A model generated the notes under the pieces. It was not told where the DNA came from. It was given only the letters and a program-made list of their open reading frames with translations, and made no database searches. This document shows, in pieces, positions 18,049 to 27,612 of a stretch of 64,000 nt of DNA. The translations under genes and the position numbers were made by a program. The stretch lies in assembly GCF_028288185.1 (NCBI RefSeq), contig NZ_JAQBOF010000020.1, positions 16,524 to 80,523 on the forward strand, written 5' to 3'. Numbering within the stretch: position 1 is the stretch's first letter; every line of letters starts with the position of its first letter. The stretch is from Mucilaginibacter sp. GTDB lineage: Bacteria > Bacteroidota > Bacteroidia > Sphingobacteriales > Sphingobacteriaceae.

Positions 18049-19530
18049 ATGAGCAAGAATACCGACGAACTGTTTAAAAACGTTATCGCACACGCCAAAG
18101 AGTATGGCTTTGTTTTCCCAAGTAGCGAGATTTATGATGGACTTAGCGCCGTTTATGACTACGGCCAATTTGGTGCCGAGCTAAAAAACAACCTTAAAAC
18201 CTACTGGTGGAAAAGCATGGTGCAAATGCACGATAATATTGTCGGGATAGATTCGGCTATATTTATGCACCCTAAGATCTGGAAAGCTAGTGGCCACGTT
18301 GACGGCTTTAGCGACCCCATGATAGACAACAAAGACTCTAAAAAACGCTACCGTGCAGACCAACTGCTGGAAGATAAAATAGAACGTTATAATAAAGACG
18401 GCAAAACCGAAAAAGCCGCCACCCTGCAACTTGACATGGACAACGCCCTCAAAACCGAGGACCTGCCCCGCCTTAAAGAACTGATAATCGAGCATGAAAT
18501 TGCCTGCCCTGTAAGTGGTACCCGCAACTGGACAGACGTACGCCAGTTTAACTTGATGTTTAGCACCCAAATGGGTGCCGTGGCTGATGATGCCGATGTA
18601 GTTTACCTGCGCCCCGAAACCGCGCAAGGTATATTTGTAAACTATCTAAACGTACAAAAATCAGGCAGGATGAAAATTCCGTTTGGTATTGCGCAGATAG
18701 GTAAGGCGTTCCGTAATGAGGTTATTGCAAGACAGTTCATTATCCGTATGCGCGAGTTCGAGCAGATGGAAATGCAATACTTTGTGCGCCCCGGCACACA
18801 GAAGGAATGGTTTGAAAAATGGAAAGCCACCCGCCTGCAATGGCACCTGGCTTTAGGTACCGATGCTGCCAAATACCGTTACCACGAACACACCAAGCTG
18901 GCCCACTATGCCGATGCCGCTTATGATATCGAGTTCGAGTTTCCGTTCGGCTTTAAAGAGGTAGAAGGTATCCACAGCCGCACCGATTTCGATCTGAGCC
19001 AGCACCAGCAATTCTCGGGCAAAAAGATGCAGTATTTTGATCCGGAGGTTGACCCGGCTACCGATAAACCCTACGGCAATTATATCCCTTATGTAATTGA
19101 AACATCAATAGGTTTAGACAGGATGTTCCTGCTTACCATGATAAATGCTTACGAGGAAGAAGACTTGAGCACAGACGAGAAACAAGACAGCCGCACCGTA
19201 CTGCGCCTGCATCCTTGCCTGGCCCCGGTTAAAGCCGCTATATTCCCATTAATTAAGAAAGATGGACTACCCGAAAAGGCCCGCGAGATAATGGACCAAT
19301 TAAAACTCGACTTTAACTTACAATACGAAGAGAAAGATGCCATTGGCAAACGCTACCGCCGCCAGGATGCTATAGGTACGCCGTTCTGTATTACCATTGA
19401 TCATCAGACTTTAGAAGATAACACCGTTACTATCCGCCATCGCGATAGCATGAAACAAGAACGCGTGCCCGCCGACCAACTGGATAAGATTATTGGCGAT
19501 TTGGTGAGCTGGAAGAATTTGTTGAGATAA
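18049..19530 (+). CDS. glyS: Glycine--tRNA ligase (alpha2 type)
   Basis: The protein is the single-chain, eukaryote-like class II glycyl-tRNA synthetase. It starts MSKNTDELFKNVIAHAKEYGFVFPSSEIYDG and contains motif 2 (FRNEVIARQFIIRMREFEQMEMQYF, with the conserved FRNE) and motif 3 (ETSIGLDRMFL), then an anticodon-binding domain (HPCLAPVKAAIFPLIKKDG...). 493 residues is the normal length. ATG 18049 is chosen; a TTG at 18028 falls in the upstream repeat. A terminator follows. Confidence 0.96.
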   Translation: MSKNTDELFKNVIAHAKEYGFVFPSSEIYDGLSAVYDYGQFGAELKNNLKTYWWKSMVQMHDNIVGIDSAIFMHPKIWKASGHVDGFSDPMIDNKDSKKRYRADQLLEDKIERYNKDGKTEKAATLQLDMDNALKTEDLPRLKELIIEHEIACPVSGTRNWTDVRQFNLMFSTQMGAVADDADVVYLRPETAQGIFVNYLNVQKSGRMKIPFGIAQIGKAFRNEVIARQFIIRMREFEQMEMQYFVRPGTQKEWFEKWKATRLQWHLALGTDAAKYRYHEHTKLAHYADAAYDIEFEFPFGFKEVEGIHSRTDFDLSQHQQFSGKKMQYFDPEVDPATDKPYGNYIPYVIETSIGLDRMFLLTMINAYEEEDLSTDEKQDSRTVLRLHPCLAPVKAAIFPLIKKDGLPEKAREIMDQLKLDFNLQYEEKDAIGKRYRRQDAIGTPFCITIDHQTLEDNTVTIRHRDSMKQERVPADQLDKIIGDLVSWKNLLR

Positions 19531-19542
19531 GAAGCCAATATT

Positions 19543-19577
19543 AGACTTAGAAGTTTTAGAAACTTCTAAGTCTTTTA
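19543..19577 (+). terminator. glyS terminator
   Basis: A perfect 14-bp stem (AGACTTAGAAGTTT and its complement) with a 3-base loop is followed by TTTAC, 12 bases after the glyS stop. It overlaps the 3' end of the ORF6N remnant. Confidence 0.75.
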
Positions 19578-19912
19578 CTTTTTAAAGCCTATTCTGTCTC
19601 TTTCGTCCCACTTTCTTTGAGCAGCTTTTTCGTCAATTAAATTTTCCATCGCATCATAGATATGGTTTAATTGCGTATCATACTCGCCTAGCCTGTCTTT
19701 TATTTCCTGTAATTGCTCCCTTCATATCCATTTGCTACAAAGGCGCGCATAATGGCAATCTTGCTCTGTAAAAGCATAAGGTATTACGTTGTATATCGTT
19801 TGTTTTTAAATGCGGTAACAGTTTGTGACTGCATTAGATGATTGCCATGCGATGCGGTAACAAATTGTGACCGGATAATAATCCATTCGGATAGCGCGCG
19901 AGCCAGAGCATG
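19575..19912 (-). pseudogene. Decayed ORF6N-domain protein gene
   Basis: On the minus strand, pieces in different frames match an ORF6N (phage-type DNA-binding) protein in order: RYPN, then RSQFVTAS, an extra near-copy SQTVTAF, KNKRYT, then after a frameshift IPYAFTEQD, after another IAIMRAFVANGY, and finally a C-terminal tail EQLQEIKDRLGEYDTQL...RIGFKK ending at TAA 19577-19575. Known ORF6N proteins carry LRSQ-x-VTA, MPYAFTEQG and RIMRAFV in that order. The frames are broken by frameshifts and deletions and no start is visible, so this is a relic. The two direct repeats GCGGTAACAxxTTGTGA near 19812 and 19855 are explained by the doubled SQxVTA coding. Confidence 0.7.
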
Positions 19913-19935
19913 TTTAATTAAAAATACTATTATAT

Positions 19936-19975
19936 AAAGCCTGATTAATCACCTTTTAATCAGGCTTTTTTAATT
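19936..19975 (+). terminator. Terminator-like hairpin
   Basis: AAAGCCTGATTAA-loop-TTAATCAGGCTTT is followed by TTTAATT. No plus-strand gene ends nearby other than glyS 400 bases upstream; it may be a leftover of the region now decayed. Confidence 0.6.
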
Positions 19976-20035
19976 ATTATTTTCGGTATTTTTTAAATAA
20001 TAACTTATACTTTAGCTTCTTAATATAATATATCA

Positions 20036-22216
20036 TTGAAACCTTATTCCTTTTTACTTATAGTTTTGTTACTGGCCGGGCCCAAAGTGTTTGCAATACA
20101 GCAGAGCAAAGCCACGGACAGTCTGCGCAAACTGGTTTCATCCGCGCTGAAAAAGAACAGGCAACCTACTGACACACTTACCATACACCGCATTAACAAA
20201 TTGGCGGGCAGTTTTTTCCAGTCGCAGCCCGATAGTACCTTATATTATGGCGAGTTAGCGGTCCGCCTGTCAAAAAAAATTAACTTTTTATTGGGTATGG
20301 CCAATGGTTATGTAAAAATAGCCGGAGTAAATATTTTCAGAGCTAATTATACGGCGGCGGCACAAAATTATAGTACCGCGCTGCGGCTTTATCAGCAGCT
20401 TGATAACAAAAAGGGTATTGCCGATGCCTATACCGGTCTTGGCCGCGTACAGTATTTTTTAGGCAAATACAACAACGCCTTACAACTGTATAACAAGGCA
20501 CTACCTTTATATCTTAAAACGCCCGGCGAAACAGATGAAGGCGATTGCTACAACCAAATGGGCAACTCCTATGATAACATGAGCAATTTTAGCAAAGCGA
20601 TTGATTATTATTTAAAATCGCTTATCATCAACATCAAACATAAAGATACCCTTGCAGCTGCCAATAAGTACAGCAACATAGGTGTTATTATGCAGGAGCT
20701 GGAGTTGTACCCAAAGGCCCTTAGCTACTACAGCCGCGCCCTTGCGCTTTGGGGAAAACTGGGCGACCAGCAAGGCATCGGCACCGGTAATCTAAACATT
20801 GGCGACTTGTACATAATCCAGGAAAAATATAAGGAAGCTATGCCTTATACCAATAAGGCGTATGCCATTTTCCGTAAAATGAATGATACCGAAGGCCTGG
20901 GGATGGTGTATTATGATCTGGGGCTGTATAACTACTATACAGGCCGAAAGGACACCGCCATATATTACCTTAACCTGGCCCTGCAATCGTCCATTAAAAA
21001 AAACATGTTGTTTAATACGGCCTATTCCTACCAGGGGCTGGCCAAGGTTTACAACTCCGAAAAAAAGTATGCGCTGGCCTATAAATACGCCATGGGTGCG
21101 CAGGCCGCGGGCCATAAGTTAAACAGCCTGTTGGTATTAACAGACGCTACCCTGCAGGTAAGCACCGCGCTGGCCGGCCTAAGGCGCTTTGAGGAAGCCT
21201 ATCATGAGCACCAACAATACTCGGCTTATAAAAGCGACCTGAAGCATAACGAGGCCGTGCATAAAGTAATGTTGATTAACATGGAGCTTGACTTTGCCAA
21301 AAAGCAAAACAAAGTTACCGTCCAACAACATAAAAAAGAGCAGGACTACCAAACACGCCTGGCCCACCAAAATAGCGAGATCATGATCTCGGCCGGCCTT
21401 ATTGTGATATTGACCATTGTGGCTTTAATGTATTATACCGGCCAAAGCAAACAGCAGACAATAAATAAACTACTTGAACAAAAAAATCAGGAAGTAATAC
21501 AACAGCAAACCAAACTAAACGAACTAAACACCTTAAAGGACCGCCTGATTGGTGTTTTAGCGCATGACCTGCGCGCACCTATAAGCACCCTGCGCGGCCT
21601 GTTTAACCTCATGACCGAAGACGGCATAACCCACGAAGAGTTTATGGCCATGACCCCGCGTGTGTACGCCACCCTGGAGCATACCAGCGACTTTTTAGAT
21701 ACCCTTTTATTCTGGATAAACAGCCAGGTAGACGGCGCCGAAACCAAAACCCAAAACTTTGCACTTGCCAACCTGGTTAACCGCGAACTGCAACACCTGG
21801 ACGAAAAGCTGAAACAAAAAGGCATAACCACCCAAACCGACATATCGCCCGAAGTCATAGTACTGGCCGACCCCAACCCCGTGCGCATTGTGATACATAA
21901 CTTTTTAACCAACGCCATTAAGTTTAGCAACCGCGGCGGGGTAATACATATCTCGGCACAGGTACAGGACAGCAGCGTGGCATTTTGCCTGAAGGACCAT
22001 GGCATAGGCATGGAAGCCGCCTACCTAACCAACCTGTTTAAAAGACAGGTAACCAGCAACACCGGCACCGAAAACGAAACCGGCACCGGCATGGGCCTGC
22101 TATTTTGCAAAGATCTTATAGAAAAACAACAAGGCACCATCTGGGCCAACAGCACCCCCGGCCAGGGGACAGAACTTTGCTTTAGCCTGCCGATAGGTAA
22201 GCTGGGTGAGGTGTAG
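20036..22216 (+). CDS. Tetratricopeptide-repeat sensor histidine kinase
   Basis: The start TTG 20036 is chosen because a signal peptide (KPYSFLLIVLLLAGPKVFA) follows at once and no ATG fits. Residues ~40-400 are TPR-like repeats (GIADAYTGLGRVQYFLGKYNN, DCYNQMGNSYDNMSNFSKA), presumably periplasmic. A transmembrane helix (ISAGLIVILTIVALMYY) lies near 450, then a coiled coil, the HisKA box LIGVLAHDLRAPISTLRG (His near 509) and an HATPase with N box HNFLTNAIKFSNRGG, DHGIGM and GTGMGLLFCKDL. No response regulator is adjacent; it converges with the SusD gene. Its target genes are unknown. Confidence 0.88.
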   Translation: MKPYSFLLIVLLLAGPKVFAIQQSKATDSLRKLVSSALKKNRQPTDTLTIHRINKLAGSFFQSQPDSTLYYGELAVRLSKKINFLLGMANGYVKIAGVNIFRANYTAAAQNYSTALRLYQQLDNKKGIADAYTGLGRVQYFLGKYNNALQLYNKALPLYLKTPGETDEGDCYNQMGNSYDNMSNFSKAIDYYLKSLIINIKHKDTLAAANKYSNIGVIMQELELYPKALSYYSRALALWGKLGDQQGIGTGNLNIGDLYIIQEKYKEAMPYTNKAYAIFRKMNDTEGLGMVYYDLGLYNYYTGRKDTAIYYLNLALQSSIKKNMLFNTAYSYQGLAKVYNSEKKYALAYKYAMGAQAAGHKLNSLLVLTDATLQVSTALAGLRRFEEAYHEHQQYSAYKSDLKHNEAVHKVMLINMELDFAKKQNKVTVQQHKKEQDYQTRLAHQNSEIMISAGLIVILTIVALMYYTGQSKQQTINKLLEQKNQEVIQQQTKLNELNTLKDRLIGVLAHDLRAPISTLRGLFNLMTEDGITHEEFMAMTPRVYATLEHTSDFLDTLLFWINSQVDGAETKTQNFALANLVNRELQHLDEKLKQKGITTQTDISPEVIVLADPNPVRIVIHNFLTNAIKFSNRGGVIHISAQVQDSSVAFCLKDHGIGMEAAYLTNLFKRQVTSNTGTENETGTGMGLLFCKDLIEKQQGTIWANSTPGQGTELCFSLPIGKLGEV

Positions 22217-22330
22217 GTAATATTAACAAAGCGACAGGAAGCCAGCTAATAACTAGCCAACTAACCATGGCGTTCCGTCTAAAGCCGGGCCGCTGTACAC
22301 TTATACGGCTACAGTCCGCCTGTGGCGGAT
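22188..22330 (+). repeat. Dispersed repeat copy A (kinase tail plus GGCCGCTGTAC... element)
   Basis: From the last codons of the kinase (CCGATAGG...GAGGTGTAG) through GCTAATAACT and CCATGGCGTT to GCCGCTGTACACTTATACGGC, this segment resembles 27330-27520 in the same order and orientation. The GCTGTACxCTxATACGGC core also occurs inverted at 30500-30598. It lies just 3' of the kinase gene. Confidence 0.65.
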
Positions 22331-22344
22331 CAAATCAAATGTGC

Positions 22345-22399
22345 AAATAACATAAACAAAAACAGCCGGCTAAGCCGGCTGTTTTTGTTTATGTTATTT
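22345..22399. terminator. 26-bp perfect-stem bidirectional terminator
   Basis: Two 26-base arms (22345-22370 and 22374-22399) are exact complements around the loop TAA, with runs of A and T inside the stem (CAAAAACAGCCGGC). It separates the convergent kinase and SusD genes and includes the SusD stop codon (22396-22394). Confidence 0.9.
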
Positions 22400-23998
22400 G
22401 GGATATCCCGGGTTTTGCGTTAGGGCTGTATTAGTTTTCAGCTCTGTTGACGGTATCGGGTAGATTCTTCTTGTTGGGTCGGTATTCATCGTCAGCACAT
22501 CGTTTGGTAACGGATATTCAATTTCAAACTGACCAAACCTAATAAGGTCATTCCGTCGCCAGCCCTCCCATGATAGTTCGCGGGCGCGCTCGTCTAACAA
22601 GCCCGGCAGGTCAATGCTACCGGCTGTTTGCGCACCTGCGCGGGTACGTAATTTGTTAACCAGTGTTAAAGGTGTTTCTAATACGCCGTTAACGGAAGTT
22701 GGCGTAGCGCCGCGCAAAATGGCTTCGGCTTTCATTAAATATATGTCAGCTAACCTAAATACCGGCATATCGTTCCCATTTAAACGGTTAGCTGTTGTTA
22801 TAGTAGGATCGGGATAATATTTTATAGAACGGATGCCGGTTGCCTGGCTGGCCTGAGTGTTACCCAAATCCATCGGTTTTGGTGGTACCAATGTCAACGT
22901 TGCGGTTATAACAATTTGGTTTGTAGTATTGGGGTAATAAGCCGGCTGGGTGGTAAAACCACCCGATCCATCCGGTACATACTGCGGGCCAACCAACCAG
23001 GTTTTGGTACGGAAGTCATTAGGTATATTAAAGCGGTTATAAAACTCGGGGGTAGTGCTCATAGCTATACTCAGGTTTGGAGTCGCAAGGCCGTAAGCCA
23101 GGTAAAGAGCCGGGTAAAATCCAAAACGGGTAAATTGGTTGGTACCTATTTGCTGATCGTAAGGAACGGCAAATATGGTCTCGTTTATTTGCGGGCCGTT
23201 ATTGGGTAAAAATATATCGCGATACTTAGCATCTAAACTATAATTACTGTTTTTCTCTACACTATCAGCCATGGCAACCACTTCATTGCTACGGTCGGCA
23301 CCGCCAGTATAAACCTGATTATTTAAATACAGTTTAGCCAGTAATGCAAATGCCATTTCCCTTGTAGGGCGGCCATATTGCAGCGTATTAGTTACCGTGC
23401 TGCTTGATTTCCTGGGCAGGATAGGGTATATCGCTTTCAGCTCGGTTTCTATAAAGGCGGCTACTTTAGCCCTTTGTTCGGTAGCAGGCAGGCCGTTTAC
23501 CGGGAAGGTTGTAATGATAGGCACGTTACCATACAAATCCATCATAAAGAAATAATATAACGCGCGCATGGCCCTTATCTCGGCAGCGTAAGCTGTCTTA
23601 ACCGACTCGGGCGAGGGGGCCGAATTAACGAGTGTTAACAAACGGTTACAGGTATTAATACCGCTAAAACCCCATTGCCAAACGCCTATAACGTTAGGGT
23701 GATCAAATGTCCAGGTATGGTAATGCAGCTGACGGTATTGGCCACCATCATCATAGTTACCATCGCGCGCCGGTATAATGGCCTCGTCGGTTGATAATTC
23801 CTGCATGCGCCAGTAAGGCACACCGTAGTTAGACGAAAGGTTGGAGTACATGGTACCCAGCAAAGCTGTATAATCAGCCGTGGTTTTTGGAAAGTTAGCT
23901 TGTACATACTGTGATTCTACAGGCACATCTAACTTGGTGCATGAGCCTATGGTGGCTAAAGCTGCACATCCCGCTAAAAATGAATATATCTTTTTCAT
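22394..23998 (-). CDS. RagB/SusD-family outer-membrane lipoprotein
   Basis: The 534-residue protein has a lipoprotein signal (MKKIYSFLAGC...TIGSC, lipidated C20). The SusD fold is indicated by the N-terminal TPR-like helices (IRAMRALYYFFMMDLYGNVPI is the hallmark SusD motif), the C-terminal LADIYLMKAEAILRG helix, and the ending ARELSWEGWRRNDLIRFGQF followed by RIYPIPSTEL. SusD caps the SusC porin on the cell surface and captures glycan or other oligomeric ligands. It lies 24 bases after the SusC gene, an operon. No enzyme or sigma/anti-sigma gene adjoins, so the substrate cannot be inferred. Confidence 0.95.
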   Translation of the reverse strand: MKKIYSFLAGCAALATIGSCTKLDVPVESQYVQANFPKTTADYTALLGTMYSNLSSNYGVPYWRMQELSTDEAIIPARDGNYDDGGQYRQLHYHTWTFDHPNVIGVWQWGFSGINTCNRLLTLVNSAPSPESVKTAYAAEIRAMRALYYFFMMDLYGNVPIITTFPVNGLPATEQRAKVAAFIETELKAIYPILPRKSSSTVTNTLQYGRPTREMAFALLAKLYLNNQVYTGGADRSNEVVAMADSVEKNSNYSLDAKYRDIFLPNNGPQINETIFAVPYDQQIGTNQFTRFGFYPALYLAYGLATPNLSIAMSTTPEFYNRFNIPNDFRTKTWLVGPQYVPDGSGGFTTQPAYYPNTTNQIVITATLTLVPPKPMDLGNTQASQATGIRSIKYYPDPTITTANRLNGNDMPVFRLADIYLMKAEAILRGATPTSVNGVLETPLTLVNKLRTRAGAQTAGSIDLPGLLDERARELSWEGWRRNDLIRFGQFEIEYPLPNDVLTMNTDPTRRIYPIPSTELKTNTALTQNPGYPK

Positions 23999-24022
23999 AT
24001 TGTTTTTATGTCTTTGATTAAA

Positions 24023-26986
24023 TTAGAATGACGCGTTTAGGCCAAATAAAAATGTACGTGTTTTCGGATAAAAGTTATTGTTATCAATACCCGGTGTTAA
24101 ACCGCCTATATTAACTTCAGGGTCAACACCGCGGTACTTAGTTATCACAAATAAATTATCGCCTGTTACGTACAACCTGATAGCTTTAAAAGCACCTGTT
24201 TGGGTTTTAATAGTGTAACCCAATGTAGCATTATCTAAGCGCAGGTACGAGCCGCTCTCCAGGAAACGGTCAGATATCAAATATCCGTTCACATCTGTAA
24301 ATGCTTCATTCAGCGTAAAGGTTGGGATGTTTTGCAGTTTAGAATCTGTAGGGTTATTTAAGTTAGCCAATGTTGCGTTCAATATTTTGTTGCCCGTTAC
24401 TGCACGTACCAGGAAGTTCAGGTCGAAATTCTTGTAATTGAACGTGTTGCTCCAGCCATATATCATTTTTGGCTGGGCGTTACCTGCAATACGCTGATCT
24501 GTGGTTAATGGTTGCGTAGGTATAGTAGCACCGGCTGCATTTTGATAAGTACTTATACCTGCAGCATTTTTACCCATGTAATGGTATAAGTAAAATGTAC
24601 CAATAGGCTGGCCGGGTTGTACTATCTGGCTAAAGTTACCAGACTGGCCCTTGCCGCCTAATTGCGCGGTGTAAAACGCAGGCAGGTTATAAATATCTTT
24701 CGATAAGCTTTCTACCACGTTTGTGTTATGCGATACGTTGAAAGAGGTTTTCCAGTTAAAATCGCCCGATCTTACAGCAACAGCAGTTACACTAAACTCG
24801 ACACCCGAGTTTTTGATATTACCCGCGTTTGCCGTAAAGTATGGAAGGAAGTACTGGGTTAATGATACGGGGTACTGGTTATAGATTAGGTTACTGGTAC
24901 GTTTGTCATAATAATCAAATGAACCCGTAACGCGATTTTGGAACAAGCCAAAATCCAGACCAATATTAAGTGTTCCGGTAGTTTCCCACTTTAAATCAGG
25001 GTTAGGATTTGATATCGGGCCAATAGCATTTAAAACATTGCCGTTATACAAAAACTTAGTGTTAGCACTGCCATAAACTAATAAAGGCGTAAACGGGTCA
25101 AAACCCAGGCTGTTACCTGACACACCGTAACCGACTCTTAATTTTAAATCGCTTATGGCAGGTAGTTTTTGCATAAAGTCTTCGCTGATAATTCTCCAGC
25201 CTGCTGATACCGCCGGGAACCAACCGTGACGTACATTCAAACCAAAACCTGAAGAACCATCTTCTCTTAAGGAGGCCTGTAATAAATACCTATCATTAAA
25301 CTGGTATTGTGCACGGCCATAAAAAGATATCAGCCTTAAGGTTGATATAGGCTTTAGCGGATCAAACACAATTTGCGATAATTGGCTCGGGTTTGAAAGC
25401 GACAGGTTATTATACGTTACCTCATCGTTTGAAAAACCCTGCGTTTGCACGCCAAAACCATCGTTATTGCGGTTTTGCTGGTATGAATAGCCCGCTAATA
25501 ATTGTAACGAGTGTTTACCAAAGGTCTTATCGTAATTAAAATACGATTCAATGATATTGTTAGTGTTTATGTACGACTGACGCTTAGCAACACCATTTAA
25601 ACCTATAGCCAGGCCAGACATGCTGTTCTGATAGCTATTATAGTCATTCTGGTCGCGCTGTATAGATCCGCTGAAGGTAAACCTCAACCCGTCAATTATA
25701 TCTACCTGGGCAATACCGTTTATCAACGTTTTATTATCATTGGTTTTAATAGTGTTGTTATTTAATAAAGATAGCGGGTTTAAAGTACCGCTGCCTGTAC
25801 GCTGGTAGTTTTCTTTGTAGCTGCCATCCGGATTGTAAGGGCTAACCGTTGGCAAATAAAACAACATGCCCGGCAATACATTGCCCTGGAAAATGTCATT
25901 TACATCAGAGTTGGTGTTGGTAACATTTAACCCCAGCTTTAAACGGTCATTAAAAAACCGTTGGTTAATGTAGCCCCTGTAAATGGTACGCTGTAATGAG
26001 GTACGTTTAAGTACACCATCATTTTTAAAATAGTTTACGCTTGCGCCATAATCAGAGTTTTTGCCGGCACCACCATAGCTGATGTTATGGTTTTGCGAGT
26101 AACCGATACGCTCTACCAAACTTTGCCAATCGGTGTTTGATCCATCATCATCAAGCGGGTTTTTAAGGGCGGGTACATTATTACTTGCCAGGTATTGGCG
26201 CAACTGGTCGCCGGTTAACATATTTATTTTTTTGGATACACTTTGTATACCTGCATACCCGCTGTATGATAGGCGTGTTTGGCCGGTTTTAGCTTTTTTG
26301 GTAGTGATCATTATTACTCCGTTCGCCGCGCGCGAACCGTAGATGGCTGTCGAGGCCGCATCCTTTAACACATCAATACTTTCAATGTCTGACGGTGCTA
26401 CTACATCAATAGCCGCACCGGGCACCCCATCTATGACATAAAAAGGGTCCTGCGCACCGCCTTCGCGGAAAGTTGACGCACCCCTTAAAATAACAGTGGG
26501 CTGTTTATTCGGATCATCACTCCGGGTAATGTTTAAGCCGGCTACTTTACCCTGCAATAACTCTGCCGGGGTAGTGGTTACACCCATATTAAACTCTTCG
26601 GCTTTTAAGGTGGATATGGACCCTGTTACATCTTTTTTGCTTGACGTACCATAACCAATAACTACAACATCTTTAAGCTGTTTAGCATCAGGCACAAGGC
26701 TAACATTTAGGATGCTTACGCCATTGGTTTCCATGTCTTTTGCCAGGTAACCAACAAAGCTAAACCGTAACGTAACATTACCGTTTACTTTAATGGTGTA
26801 GTTACCATTAGCATCGGTCATTACCCCCGTGTTGGTACCTGCAATTATTACAGAAACGCCGGGGAGCGGTTCATTCTTTTCGTCTTTTACGTTGCCGGTA
26901 ATTGTTCGGCCAGGTTGCTGGGCAAGCGCAGCTACGCTTAACATTAAACAGCAAACTATTAATAATCGCTGGTAAATTTGTCTCAT
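24023..26986 (-). CDS. SusC/RagA-family TonB-linked outer-membrane protein
   Basis: A 987-residue TonB-dependent transporter. After a signal peptide (...CCLMLSVAALAQ) comes a CarboxypepD_reg domain (GRTITGNVKDEKNEPLPGV), the SusC-type hinge DVVVIGYGTSSKKDVTGSIS, a plug domain (VIDGVPGAAIDVVAPSDIESIDVLKDAASTAIYG includes the signature) and a ~700-residue beta-barrel ending in ...KTRTFLFGLNASF, with terminal aromatic Phe. It forms the import pore with the SusD protein encoded downstream. No NTE/secretin-STN domain is seen, so it is not an anti-sigma transducer. Confidence 0.96.
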   Translation of the reverse strand: MRQIYQRLLIVCCLMLSVAALAQQPGRTITGNVKDEKNEPLPGVSVIIAGTNTGVMTDANGNYTIKVNGNVTLRFSFVGYLAKDMETNGVSILNVSLVPDAKQLKDVVVIGYGTSSKKDVTGSISTLKAEEFNMGVTTTPAELLQGKVAGLNITRSDDPNKQPTVILRGASTFREGGAQDPFYVIDGVPGAAIDVVAPSDIESIDVLKDAASTAIYGSRAANGVIMITTKKAKTGQTRLSYSGYAGIQSVSKKINMLTGDQLRQYLASNNVPALKNPLDDDGSNTDWQSLVERIGYSQNHNISYGGAGKNSDYGASVNYFKNDGVLKRTSLQRTIYRGYINQRFFNDRLKLGLNVTNTNSDVNDIFQGNVLPGMLFYLPTVSPYNPDGSYKENYQRTGSGTLNPLSLLNNNTIKTNDNKTLINGIAQVDIIDGLRFTFSGSIQRDQNDYNSYQNSMSGLAIGLNGVAKRQSYINTNNIIESYFNYDKTFGKHSLQLLAGYSYQQNRNNDGFGVQTQGFSNDEVTYNNLSLSNPSQLSQIVFDPLKPISTLRLISFYGRAQYQFNDRYLLQASLREDGSSGFGLNVRHGWFPAVSAGWRIISEDFMQKLPAISDLKLRVGYGVSGNSLGFDPFTPLLVYGSANTKFLYNGNVLNAIGPISNPNPDLKWETTGTLNIGLDFGLFQNRVTGSFDYYDKRTSNLIYNQYPVSLTQYFLPYFTANAGNIKNSGVEFSVTAVAVRSGDFNWKTSFNVSHNTNVVESLSKDIYNLPAFYTAQLGGKGQSGNFSQIVQPGQPIGTFYLYHYMGKNAAGISTYQNAAGATIPTQPLTTDQRIAGNAQPKMIYGWSNTFNYKNFDLNFLVRAVTGNKILNATLANLNNPTDSKLQNIPTFTLNEAFTDVNGYLISDRFLESGSYLRLDNATLGYTIKTQTGAFKAIRLYVTGDNLFVITKYRGVDPEVNIGGLTPGIDNNNFYPKTRTFLFGLNASF

Positions 26987-27329
26987 AGTGGTTAAAGATT
27001 GGGGTTATTGTAAATTAATTAAACATATTTAAATTTTAGGCAAAGCACGGGTTATACTGTTATTTCAAGATCAATTAAGTATTAGCTTTAAATAAATTTT
27101 TAGATTAAACTAATGCTATATTATGTTTAAAAACAGCACAGAATTAATCTTGATTTAACATTGGTTAACATGTTTTACGATAGCTTTAGGTTTAAAAGTT
27201 ATTCGAAGGTAACAACTTTGTTATTAACTTGTTTAATTTTTTTCACGTGCAAACCAACTTTTTTATCAAAAAGTTTGCTTTATAGCTCGTTGCGTTATTG
27301 TTATTTATCGCTTTAGCGAAGGGCATAAA
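26987..27329. other. AT-rich upstream region of the susC gene
   Basis: About 340 bases of AT-rich DNA hold no open frame I can support. This should contain the susC promoter and leader on the minus strand, but I see no exact CAAAnnTA (complement of TAnnTTTG). Runs such as TTAACATTGGTTAACATG contain a short GTTAAC-type palindrome of unknown meaning. Confidence 0.4.
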
Positions 27330-27520
27330 GCTCACGCTACCGATAGGGACGTGGGAGGAGGTGTAGTAAATATTAAAGCGATAATAAACCAACTGCCAAC
27401 TAATAACTGCCAACTGAACAATGGCGTTGCCTTACAGGCCGCGCTGTACGCTCATACGGCAACAGGCCTTAGGCGCAAATAGGCCGGTATCCGCCGCCAT
27501 CGCTAACGCAAATTTGCTAA
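27330..27520 (+). repeat. Dispersed repeat copy B
   Basis: It begins with a short stretch that translates LTLPIGTWEEV-stop, resembling the kinase end SLPIGKLGEV-stop at 22188-22216. It continues GTAAATATTAAAGCG, then CAACTAATAACTGCC, ATGGCGTTGCC and GCCGCGCTGTACGCTCATACGGC as in copy A. The portion 27421-27515 is also inverted at 30500-30598. A half copy of the CATTGCGAG repeat follows near 27545-27575. Confidence 0.7.
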
Positions 27521-27612
27521 AATACCGCATCCCTCACCCACCCGTCTTTGCGAGGAACGAAGCAATCTCTGCACATGCAAATCAATTGAAGCTTGTTGTC
27601 TGAAATATAAGT

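Noticed and set aside
18181..18627. 148-residue open frame on the minus strand within glyS
   Set aside because: It is antisense to a full-length, strongly conserved synthetase and shows no motif; shadow of the real gene.
19810..19875. Two direct repeats GCGGTAACAxxTTGTGA, considered as operators or CRISPR-like
   Set aside because: They are explained by doubled SQxVTA codons in the ORF6N relic; only two copies, no spacer series.
21487..22011. 174-residue open frame on the minus strand within the kinase domain
   Set aside because: Antisense to the HisKA/HATPase domains; composition (Cys/Ser-rich) reflects codon bias of the real frame.
27421..27603. 60-residue plus-strand open frame
   Set aside because: It runs through a dispersed repeat that recurs at 22262 and inverted at 30500; not a gene.
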